This document shows, one piece after another, positions 15,325 through 22,391 of a DNA stretch of 35,228 bases. The notes beneath the pieces were generated by a model, which was not told the origin of the DNA, did not search any database, and saw nothing but the letters and a program-made list of their open reading frames with translations. This stretch comes from CAZLFA01 sp964558665 (GTDB lineage: Bacteria; Desulfobacterota; Syntrophia; Syntrophales; PHBD01). Positions within the stretch are counted from its first letter, which is position 1. Each line of letters begins with the position of its first letter. A program made the position numbers and the translations under genes. The DNA is taken from positions 1 to 35,228 of the forward strand of contig CAZLFA010000045.1 of NCBI GenBank assembly GCA_964558665.1, written 5' to 3'.

Positions 15325-16718
15325 CGAGGCGGGGTATTGCTTCTGAGGTTGTGCTTATTTAAAAGCACATACAATCTGACGCGCGAGAGGCCCGATATCC
15401 TGCATGCCTTGTTGATGTTTCCTTCAGTCGCTTCCATGAGTTCCTGAAGATATTTCCTCTCTTCATCGTCTGCCGCGGATTTTCTGCGCTCCTTCAATGT
15501 TCCGATCTCTCCGCTGAATAAATCCGGACTTTCTTTTTTATGGACGGAATCACGAGCTATCCTGATGCGTATATTAGTCGGCAGATGTTTGGGAAACAAA
15601 ATAGGGTCATGCCCTGCCACAGCAAGCACGCTTTCCAGGGCATTGACCAGTTCCCTGATGTTTCCCGGCCATTCATAGGCACAGAGGGTCTCAAAGAATT
15701 CCGGCGAAAATCCTTTTGTCTCTTTACCGTACAGCGTGCACAATTTGTTGATATAGTAAAAGCATATTTCACGGATATCGCCCGGATGCTCTCTCAACGG
15801 CGGCAGTTCGATAATCATGGCCTGCAGGCGAAAGAGGAGGTCTTCTCTGAATCCGCCGTCTTTTACCATGCTTCCCAGGTTCCGGTTGGTCGCTGCAACC
15901 ATCCGGAAGTTGCTCGTTATTTCTTTTTGACCTCCGACCGTCCGGAAACAGTGTTCCTGCAAAACCCTGAGAAATGACTTTTGCGCAGACAAGGGGAGCT
16001 CCCCTACTTCGTCCAGGAAAAGTGTTCCGCCGTCAGCCTGCCTGATCAGGCCAGTCTGTGATTTGTCCGCTCCCGTAAAGGCGCCCTTTTCATGGCCGAA
16101 AAGCACGCTTTCTATGATTGTCGGCGGCAGGGATGCGCAGTCAACAGTTACAAACGGGCCGTCCGATCTCGGACTGTTCTTATGGATGGCCCTTGCAAAG
16201 AGTTCCTTGCCTGTTCCCGTTTCTCCGGCGATCACAACGGGAGCATTGCTTGCAGCGGCCTGTGCGACAAGTTTCAGGCATGCGTCCATGACCTGACTGC
16301 TTCCGACAATGCCCTCCCGCCTCAGCACCAGAGGCTCTCTTTTGCCCTGCTTCGCTTCCCTGTATTGCAGGACACGAACCAAAGGAAGTTCGATCATTTT
16401 TCTTATCAGCGGTTTTTCGATGAAATCCCAGGCCCCGTTTTTAATCGCCAGTTCGGCGCCGTCCGGTGTGCCGTGCCCCGTTATAATAATGACCTCAGGA
16501 TTTGAAGATGCCGCCTGAATGTCCGGCAGCAGCATCAGGCCATTGCCGTCGGGAAGCTGTATGTCCAGGAAAACGACATCGAACGAACCGGACAGGGCTT
16601 CTTTAAGGCCGCTTTCCGCCGTCAGGGCATAGGTTACATCGTGTCCCATGTCCTTGATCATTTCAAAAAGCATTTCTGCGTTGAAACGGTCGTCATCTAT
16701 AATTAAAACCCTGCCCAT
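15315..16718 (-). CDS. Sigma-54-dependent response regulator (NtrC family)
   Basis: This is a 467-residue enhancer-binding activator. The receiver is residues 1-120 (phosphorylated Asp52, Lys102 in IEKPL). The AAA+ domain is about 135-370, with Walker A GETGTGK (165-171), the sigma-54 contact loop GAFTGA (212-217) and Walker B TLFLDE (232-237). A C-terminal Fis-type helix-turn-helix is about 425-457 (GNINKACRISGLSR). All parts needed for ATP-driven opening of sigma-54 promoters are present. An AAAGGGAA ribosome site supports the ATG at 16718. It starts 17 bp after the hybrid kinase gene upstream, its likely cognate sensor. Immediately downstream are a paired dyad and a sigma-54-like promoter leading to the MCP genes, the likely target. 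Confidence 0.95.
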   Translation of the reverse strand: MGRVLIIDDDRFNAEMLFEMIKDMGHDVTYALTAESGLKEALSGSFDVVFLDIQLPDGNGLMLLPDIQAASSNPEVIIITGHGTPDGAELAIKNGAWDFIEKPLIRKMIELPLVRVLQYREAKQGKREPLVLRREGIVGSSQVMDACLKLVAQAAASNAPVVIAGETGTGKELFARAIHKNSPRSDGPFVTVDCASLPPTIIESVLFGHEKGAFTGADKSQTGLIRQADGGTLFLDEVGELPLSAQKSFLRVLQEHCFRTVGGQKEITSNFRMVAATNRNLGSMVKDGGFREDLLFRLQAMIIELPPLREHPGDIREICFYYINKLCTLYGKETKGFSPEFFETLCAYEWPGNIRELVNALESVLAVAGHDPILFPKHLPTNIRIRIARDSVHKKESPDLFSGEIGTLKERRKSAADDEERKYLQELMEATEGNINKACRISGLSRVRLYVLLNKHNLRSNTPPRVS

Positions 16719-16735
16719 CGGACATTCCCTTTCAT

Positions 16736-19138
16736 TTATTCAGTCTGATCCAATACCTTTCTTATCGTCACTGCAAGCTGATGCCTTATTACAGGTTTCA
16801 TAACGAGCGCTTTCAAACCCATATCCTTCACTTTTTCCGGGGTGACGGATTCACTGAATCCGGTGCAGAGGATTATCGGCAGACCCGGCCTGATCTTCAT
16901 TATTTCCTGGGATAACTCAATGCCTGTCATGTAGGGCATTGTCATGTCCGTGATAATCAGATCAAACCGTTCAGGGCTTGTTTTGAAAAGCTCCAGGGCT
17001 TCGACGCTGCCCGTTTTCGTGATTACATCGTAGCCGAGTTCTGTGAGCATCGTTTTTCCGATATCAACCAGGGTTTTTTCGTCATCGACGAGAAGAATGC
17101 ATTCTCTTCCCACAGGGGTTGTTTCTCTGACATGCTGCTCGGTGCCGCCGTTGACATCTGTCAGAAGAGGCAGGTAAACGTTAACGTCGGTACCCCTCCC
17201 CGGATCGCTCTGCACAATAATCTCGCCCCCGTAGCTTTTGACTATACCATACACGATGGAAAGTCCCAAACCGGTGCCTTCGCCGTGTTTTTTTGTTGTG
17301 AAGAAGGGGTCAAAGATTCTGCTTATGTGTATAGGATCGATTCCTGTACCTGTGTCGCTCACCGACAATTTCAGGTACATGCCGGGCGCCAAACCGGAAG
17401 GAGCCGAAGAGTCACCGGGCGCTATTTCTTCGGGAGCAAGACGGACGGTTAATGTTCCTTTTTTTTCTTTCATGGCATGGGCCGAATTCGAGCAAAGGTT
17501 CATTATTATCTGATGTATATGTGTTGGCGCGGCAAGAACGGTATACGGGTCGGCCTGAATTTCCTGGGAGATGTTGATTGTCGCCGGCAGAGATGATCTC
17601 AGCAGCTTCATGCTTTCCTTGATGATGGGGCTGATCTTCAGCGGGTGCAGGGTTTCCTCGCTCTGGCGGCTGAAAGCGAGGATCTGCTTTACCAGGTCCC
17701 TTGCCCGTTCCCCCGCCTTGAACACATGGTCAAGATAGCGGTGCAGGGGGCTGCTTTTTTCCAGCTTCCCTATGGTCATGTCTGTGTAGCCCATGATTAC
17801 GCTGAGTATATTGTTGAAATCGTGGGCTATCCCGCTGGCGAGCGTCCCTATTGCCTCCATCTTCTGAGATTGGCGCAGTTGCGATTCAAGCGTCTTGCGG
17901 GCCGTTATATCCTGTATGGTGCCTTCATAGTAAAGCGTCTCGTCCCTGCTGTTGCGTATGGCGCTCGCATTTATAGTAATCCATATCGTGCCGCCGTCCT
18001 TTTTGAAAACCTCTATCTCGAATTCCTTGATATTGCCCTGCTTCTCGATATTACTTGAAAGTTCGGCGAGGCGTTCCTTGTTTACATAGAGATGCCGAAG
18101 CAAATAACCGGAAGACGCTATCAGCTCTTCCGGTGAACTATAGCCGACGATCCTGGCAAAGGCGGGATTTGCGCTTATGATGCGCCCCTTCGGCGTGGTC
18201 TGGAATATGCCCATGATGGCGTTTTCAAAAATATCCTGGTATTTTTTCTCCACCTGCTTTCTGTCGGTTATGTCGCGTATTGATTCGATTGCACCGGCTA
18301 TCTCTCCCCTTGAATCCCTGAGAGCGCTTGCTGTTATGAAAATATAGCAGCCGCCTGTTTTCAGGGCAGGCATGTATGCCTCGCCCATTAGAACAAAATC
18401 TCTTTTTTCGATGCTTGCATATTTTTCTTCTATTTGATCGTGCGGCTTAAGGACAAGATCGATGAGAATTGGCCGCCGCTCCCCGTAAAAAGGCAGTGCA
18501 TATTCGTAGTCGCCCTTGCCCAGCATGTCCGCAGCATCAACACCAGTCAAATCCTCCATTGCCCTGTTCCAGGCAATCACTCTACCCTGATTGTCGATAA
18601 CGAAGGTCGCGTCAGGAAGGAATTCGATGATATTTGCCAATTGCTGCCTGGATTCTGAGAGTGCATCCACGGCGTTTCGAAAATCCGTGACGTCGGTTAC
18701 GATCTCCACGGCGCCGATGATATTATGGTTCTTGTCCCGAACAGGATATCCCCGCAAAACCCAATTTTTGTCGTATGATTTAAGGTTTGAATAAACCTGA
18801 GGCTGCCCCGTTTCCATGGCTTTCAGCGCCGGACAGAAGGAGCAGGGATCCTTGCGTTTGTGATAACGGTAGCATTGTTTGCCGACAAATGTTTCAGGCT
18901 TAAGGTTAAAAGCGTCGTACATGGCACGGTTCGCCCAGATTACCTTCATGTCGCGGTCAATATAAACCACGATCTCTGACATGGTATCAAGGATGACGGC
19001 CTTTTCACGTTCCGATTCTGCAGTATGTTCTTCTGCGCGCCTGTATTCCGCTTCCGATTTCTCGAGCTTTTTTATTCGCCGTTTCAATGAGGCATTTTCT
19101 TTAATCAGTTCCTGATTTGTCTTTGGCGGACGTCGCAT
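16736..19138 (-). CDS. Three-PAS hybrid histidine kinase with receiver
   Basis: This is an 800-residue cytoplasmic kinase. Residues 1-45 are coiled coil. PAS1 (about 46-160) carries Cys89, Cys99 and Cys102 in a C-x9-C-x2-C pattern, a possible metal or redox site. PAS2 (about 165-290) is of the YEYALPFYG/RRPILIDL type also found twice in the kinase at 6894-10667. PAS3 is about 300-420. HisKA has His439 (GIAHDFNN). HATPase has NLCSNSA, DTGTGI and GEGTGLGL. A C-terminal receiver has Asp731. No membrane segments are present. A ribosome site AGGGA lies 9 nt before ATG 19138. It is followed 17 bp later by the sigma-54 response regulator, so phosphate probably flows from here to that regulator, with the attached receiver as a modulator. 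The Cys pattern suggests redox or metal sensing, which is inference. Confidence 0.93.
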   Translation of the reverse strand: MRRPPKTNQELIKENASLKRRIKKLEKSEAEYRRAEEHTAESEREKAVILDTMSEIVVYIDRDMKVIWANRAMYDAFNLKPETFVGKQCYRYHKRKDPCSFCPALKAMETGQPQVYSNLKSYDKNWVLRGYPVRDKNHNIIGAVEIVTDVTDFRNAVDALSESRQQLANIIEFLPDATFVIDNQGRVIAWNRAMEDLTGVDAADMLGKGDYEYALPFYGERRPILIDLVLKPHDQIEEKYASIEKRDFVLMGEAYMPALKTGGCYIFITASALRDSRGEIAGAIESIRDITDRKQVEKKYQDIFENAIMGIFQTTPKGRIISANPAFARIVGYSSPEELIASSGYLLRHLYVNKERLAELSSNIEKQGNIKEFEIEVFKKDGGTIWITINASAIRNSRDETLYYEGTIQDITARKTLESQLRQSQKMEAIGTLASGIAHDFNNILSVIMGYTDMTIGKLEKSSPLHRYLDHVFKAGERARDLVKQILAFSRQSEETLHPLKISPIIKESMKLLRSSLPATINISQEIQADPYTVLAAPTHIHQIIMNLCSNSAHAMKEKKGTLTVRLAPEEIAPGDSSAPSGLAPGMYLKLSVSDTGTGIDPIHISRIFDPFFTTKKHGEGTGLGLSIVYGIVKSYGGEIIVQSDPGRGTDVNVYLPLLTDVNGGTEQHVRETTPVGRECILLVDDEKTLVDIGKTMLTELGYDVITKTGSVEALELFKTSPERFDLIITDMTMPYMTGIELSQEIMKIRPGLPIILCTGFSESVTPEKVKDMGLKALVMKPVIRHQLAVTIRKVLDQTE

Positions 19139-19753
19139 ATAATTTCCCTGGATTGAGTTAAATCATGCCGGCCGGATAATAAAATGGTGATAATTATTGA
19201 GTTGATAAGCATTTTAGAAAATTAACGGATACCTTTTGAACTGTCAAATGAAAAGAATGCCATATTATGTCCTGAAGCACTTATTCCGGCAGGCCCGGAT
19301 ATTTTCGTTTATCCGGTAAGTTATAACTGTTCTCAACAAAGTGTGGATAGATTTGTGAGTAAACCTGTTGAAAACAGCCGTAAGCCTTGAATTGTCAACG
19401 CAATTTAACACATTGCTCAATGCGCATGCACTGCAAAATAAATGAATATATACAACCAATTGTATCAGTCGCGACAGTCGCTGTTTTTACGGGGACGCAC
19501 CTGCGGAATACGTCTTCTGCCTGCCGGCCGTAATGTTCCGGCAATCGGGGGAAAACAGCAATATTATCAAGACTGGGCAAGGCAATGACACATCGGACAA
19601 ACACGGATGACATACCGGTAGCCATTCCTAAGAATTATCCCTTATTCTTCCCATGTATATTTCAGACGGATACGGATTGTTAATAACAGCCCGATGCCTT
19701 AAGTTATAGTCGAAAGAAAAAAGAAAAATCCAAGGGAGAAAGGAGACAAGACC
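19139..19753. other. Gene-poor 615-bp spacer
   Basis: No convincing coding region was found here. It is AT-richer than the flanks near 19139-19260 and contains the probable kinase promoter (19219-19247). The 76-codon minus frame at 19395-19625 has no ribosome site and no protein-like composition. The right end holds the purine-rich leader of the short peptide gene. Confidence 0.5.
19219..19247 (-). promoter_or_regulatory. Putative sigma-70 promoter for the kinase-regulator pair
   Basis: On the minus strand a TTGACA (19247-19242) is followed by a 17-nt spacer and TAATTT (19224-19219). The 5' leader to ATG 19138 would be about 75 nt. The -35 box is perfect and the -10 box is weak. Confidence 0.4.
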
Positions 19754-19852
19754 ATGAAAAAGACAACCCTGGTAAAGAAAGAGAAAGCCGCCGAGAAAAA
19801 GAAGATCGGCAAGGGCTGGGTCGATCCGACCTGCACGCCGATGGTGCTGTAA
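19754..19852 (+). CDS. Short 32-residue cationic peptide, possible RiPP-like precursor
   Basis: This is a 33-codon reading frame with a strong ribosome site (AAGGAG, 7 nt before the ATG). The N-terminal half is Lys-rich (MKKTTLVKKEK, then AAEKKK) and would be leader-like. The C-terminal third, GWVDPTCTPMVL, has one Trp, one Cys and two Pro residues. Codon third positions are mainly G or C, as in the real genes here, and not like the AT-rich surroundings. It is the only plus-strand gene in the whole signalling island. No radical-SAM, cyclase or transporter gene is in the window. A transposase remnant starts almost directly after the stop, so the C-terminus or original downstream partners may have been lost. 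I do not recognise the family. A modified-peptide precursor is only a hypothesis; a small structural or nucleic-acid-binding protein is equally possible. Confidence 0.6.
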   Translation: MKKTTLVKKEKAAEKKKIGKGWVDPTCTPMVL

Positions 19853-19862
19853 CAGACAAAGC

Positions 19863-19983
19863 GGTCTGTCAAACTACGAATCAGCGTTAAGAGAATTCTT
19901 CTAACGGCCATAATAGACATGGTGGATTGAATTATGAAACACCTTTTGATAAACTACAAAAAGTTACCGAATTATTGAGCTAG
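19863..19983 (+). pseudogene. Transposase C-terminal remnant, frameshifted
   Basis: In one plus frame 19866-19904 reads LSNYESALREFF then stop. After a shift of frame near 19900 the reading continues NGHNRHGGLNYETPFDKL and QKVTELLS, ending at TAG 19981-19983. The pattern aLREFf...yN.hR.HgGLNy.TP..kL is the classic C-terminus of DDE integrase-type transposases (IS3/IS481-like). Everything upstream of about 40 residues is missing, and no terminal inverted repeats were seen. The stop abuts the broken 3' end of the convergent PAS gene. Confidence 0.75.
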
Positions 19984-20532
19984 TACAACCGTCCTGCCGA
20001 TAAACTCATCCTGTCTTATGTTCAGGAAATCCTCGTAGGCCTTGTTGCAGCCGATATAGCGCAAGTTGCGGTCTTTCAAGAAGATAGGAATGGGGATGGT
20101 GTCCAGCAGTGTCTGGTCAAGGGCAGGACGCCTTATGCGACGTTTGCTTCTCCTGAATTTCGCCTGCGTTGTCAAGTCTTCGGTCATGTCGATTGTCGTC
20201 ACAACGACATGGGTAATCCTGCCCTCCCTCTCCGAATAGGGTGTGTATGTAGTGTGAAATAATCGTCGTCCCAGACGGGGGAATTCAAACCAGTCTTCGA
20301 AATGCACTTCCTGTCCGGCCAGGCAGCGGTCAAGGTTTGGTTTGATAATATCCAGGAAACTTTCGCTGCCCCAGAGATGCTCAACAGTGCGACCGATGAT
20401 ATCTTCACGGGACAGATTCAGGGCCTTGCACCCGGCATCATTGACAGCCTCATACACATATCGGCTGTTGATAAGGGTCATTGGATGGCGGGCACTGCTG
20501 ATAATTTCGCATTGTTCCCAATGGTTCTTCAT
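19972..20532 (-). CDS. PAS-domain protein truncated at its 3' end
   Basis: This is a 186-residue protein. It has a complete PAS domain (about residues 8-120, ending VVTTIDMTED), a basic linker, and a second PAS domain that stops halfway. The core IPIPIFLKDRNLRYIGCNKAYEDFL and the following EFIGRT are present, then VVLAQ and stop. The rest of the second PAS and any output domain are gone. The break coincides with the end of a convergent transposase remnant, so it is most likely a sensor cut by a mobile-element event, now probably a pseudogene or a free PAS protein. PAS1 is closely similar to the fourth PAS of the eight-PAS protein at 26977-30549. An AAAGG ribosome site 8 nt upstream supports the ATG at 20532. 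It is the last gene of block B, about 100 bp after cheW. Confidence 0.75.
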   Translation of the reverse strand: MKNHWEQCEIISSARHPMTLINSRYVYEAVNDAGCKALNLSREDIIGRTVEHLWGSESFLDIIKPNLDRCLAGQEVHFEDWFEFPRLGRRLFHTTYTPYSEREGRITHVVVTTIDMTEDLTTQAKFRRSKRRIRRPALDQTLLDTIPIPIFLKDRNLRYIGCNKAYEDFLNIRQDEFIGRTVVLAQ

Positions 20533-20630
20533 ATCCGCGCCTTTCAGAGAAAGACATCTGACAAGTTCCTGACCTTCCTGTCCCGAAAAGACACGGCGTC
20601 ACAAACCGGCCTGCGTCCGGCTGTTTTTTC

Positions 20631-21143
20631 CTATGCCGCCTCTTGGATGACGGACATTTCTTCCGCGGTCATTATCCTGTCTATATCGAGGAGTATTTTA
20701 ACTCTTCCCATTGCTTTGGCCATACCGAGGATGTACTCTGTTTCGAGCCTGCTCCCGAAATGCGGAGCATTTTCTATATCACTTCCCTTGATGTTCAGCA
20801 CTTCCGATACTGAATCGACTACGACGCCCATGTTGATAGTTCCGGATGCAGAATTGATCTCGACAACAATAATACAGGTGCGCTCGGTGTATTCAGCGGC
20901 ATCGAGACCGAACTTCAACCTTAGATCGACAACCGGAATGATTCTGCCGCGAAGGTTCACAACACCTTTGACATATGAGGGTGTGCGGGGAACCGTCGTG
21001 AGAGACATCATGCCGATGATCTCCTTCACCTTCAGGATGCCGATGCCGTACTCCTCGCGGGCCAGATTAAAGGTCAGATACTTTCCCTCCAGGTTTTTCA
21101 CATCGACTGATGGCATTCCATTATCTTCCCCATTGTTTCGCAT
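20631..21143 (-). CDS. cheW: CheW-type coupling protein (second copy)
   Basis: This is a 170-residue CheW adaptor with the standard motifs YLTFNLAREEYGI, KVKEIIGMM, VNLRGRIIPVVDLRLKFGL and TCIIVVEI. It ends with the helix IDRIMTAEEMSV. It is colinear with the CheW at 12157-12669 and the same length, so the two are paralogues. An AGGAG ribosome site 8 nt before the ATG fixes the start. It follows the HD-GYP gene by 141 bp, with a perfect 9-bp stem in between. In this block there is no complete MCP gene. The only receptor-like partner is the eight-PAS protein carrying an MCP tail, which lacks the CheW-binding hairpin tip. Its coupling partner is therefore probably the MCP of block A or one outside the window. 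Confidence 0.93.
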   Translation of the reverse strand: MRNNGEDNGMPSVDVKNLEGKYLTFNLAREEYGIGILKVKEIIGMMSLTTVPRTPSYVKGVVNLRGRIIPVVDLRLKFGLDAAEYTERTCIIVVEINSASGTINMGVVVDSVSEVLNIKGSDIENAPHFGSRLETEYILGMAKAMGRVKILLDIDRIMTAEEMSVIQEAA

Positions 21144-21214
21144 GTCTGTTTCTCCTTTTTTCTTTTCTCATACGGAGTAATCCCTTTTTGCCTATTTGCC
21201 TTTATGTTTCGCTG

Positions 21215-21239
21215 TTCCTGAATTGTTGTTATTCAGGAA
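21215..21239. other. Perfect 9-bp stem-loop between HD-GYP and cheW genes
   Basis: TTCCTGAAT (21215-21223) pairs with ATTCAGGAA (21231-21239) around a 7-nt loop. No T-run follows on the minus strand, so it is more likely an mRNA-stabilising or attenuating hairpin than a full terminator. Confidence 0.4.
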
Positions 21240-21284
21240 AGAATCCATTTTTTCAAAGTGCTCATCGACTCTGCCGAATACAAT

Positions 21285-22376
21285 TTATTCCGGATCGGCA
21301 TGCATTTGCGCCGTCTCCCGGAACTTGTCTTCCACCGAAATGAAGGCCTGCAGTACATCCGGGTCGAAATGATGCGGCTCTGTCCGGCCATCGCCCTTCG
21401 TGATGATATGAACCGCCTCCTCATGGGAAATGGCCGGTTTGTAAACCCGCTTGCTGGTCAGCGCATCATATACATCCGCCAGCGCCATTAATCTTCCCGA
21501 TATGGGAATCTCCTCCGCAGTCATGCCGAGGTATCCCGTTCCGTCCCATCTTTCATGATGGGTATAGGCAATCTCAGCGGCATATTTCAGGAAACTGGAT
21601 GACACGTACTCCGCCATCTCGTTTTCAATCTTCGATATGGAATCACGTCCGATCTGTATATGAGTCTTCATCGTCCGGAATTCTTCATCCGTTAGTTTGC
21701 CGGGTTTGAACAGTATCCGGTCAGGAACACCGACTTTGCCGACATCATGAAGCTGAGCGGATTTGCTGATCAGACAGATATTTTCTTCGGTGAAGAGATC
21801 ACCGTAGATATCACTGTTCTTCATGGTTTCGGCCAGATGCCTTACATAATGCTGAGCACGCTTGATGTGCTTTCCCGTCTCGATATCACGGTATTCAGCC
21901 AGTGTAGAGAGTCCGTAGATAATGGCGTCGCGCGTGAGGACAAGCTCTCTGGTCCGCTCATTGACGACATCCTCTAGATGGTCCCTGTATAGTTTGTGCG
22001 TGAGGTGATTACGCACACGCGTTCTCAGCAGTGCGGGATTGAAAGGTTTATGAATATAATCCACTGCTCCTAACAACAGCCCTTTCTGTTCGTCTTCATC
22101 GTCGTCGTTTGAGGTGACAAAAATCACCGGGATGCCTTTTGTCTTCATTCCGGCTTTAAGCTGCGAACATACCTCATAACCGTCCATATCCGGCATGAGG
22201 ACATCCAGAAGGATGATGTCCGGCGCCGGGTCGTTATTCGCCAGATTCAACGCCTTTCTCCCGTCAAGCGCAGCAGCAACCGCATATTCATCACGCAGCG
22301 TTTCCATCAGCATCTGGATGTTGCTGGGGGCATCGTCGACAACAAGGACCCTCTTCCTGCTTATATCGCTCCTCAT
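21285..22376 (-). CDS. Response regulator with HD-GYP phosphodiesterase domain
   Basis: This is a 363-residue protein. Residues 1-125 form a receiver (phosphorylated Asp58, Lys110 in HKPF). A short coiled linker (about 128-150) leads to an HD-GYP domain. Metal-binding elements are EYRDIETGKH (161-170), HD at 210-211 in LHDVGKVGVPD, and HHERWDG at 273-279. The GYP signature reads GYL (281-283). HD-GYP proteins hydrolyse cyclic di-GMP in the cytoplasm, and the metal residues are intact, so activity is likely. The receiver should be controlled by the large hybrid kinase encoded 15 bp upstream. An AGGAG ribosome site 8 nt before ATG 22376 supports the start. This would connect the chemosensory-type operon to second-messenger control of motility or attachment. 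Confidence 0.93.
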   Translation of the reverse strand: MRSDISRKRVLVVDDAPSNIQMLMETLRDEYAVAAALDGRKALNLANNDPAPDIILLDVLMPDMDGYEVCSQLKAGMKTKGIPVIFVTSNDDDEDEQKGLLLGAVDYIHKPFNPALLRTRVRNHLTHKLYRDHLEDVVNERTRELVLTRDAIIYGLSTLAEYRDIETGKHIKRAQHYVRHLAETMKNSDIYGDLFTEENICLISKSAQLHDVGKVGVPDRILFKPGKLTDEEFRTMKTHIQIGRDSISKIENEMAEYVSSSFLKYAAEIAYTHHERWDGTGYLGMTAEEIPISGRLMALADVYDALTSKRVYKPAISHEEAVHIITKGDGRTEPHHFDPDVLQAFISVEDKFRETAQMHADPE

Positions 22377-22391
22377 GCGTTCATCTCCTGT

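Noticed and set aside
19395..19625. 76-codon minus frame in the gene-poor spacer
   Set aside because: No ribosome site, no recognisable domain, and scattered Cys/Arg content typical of a chance frame.
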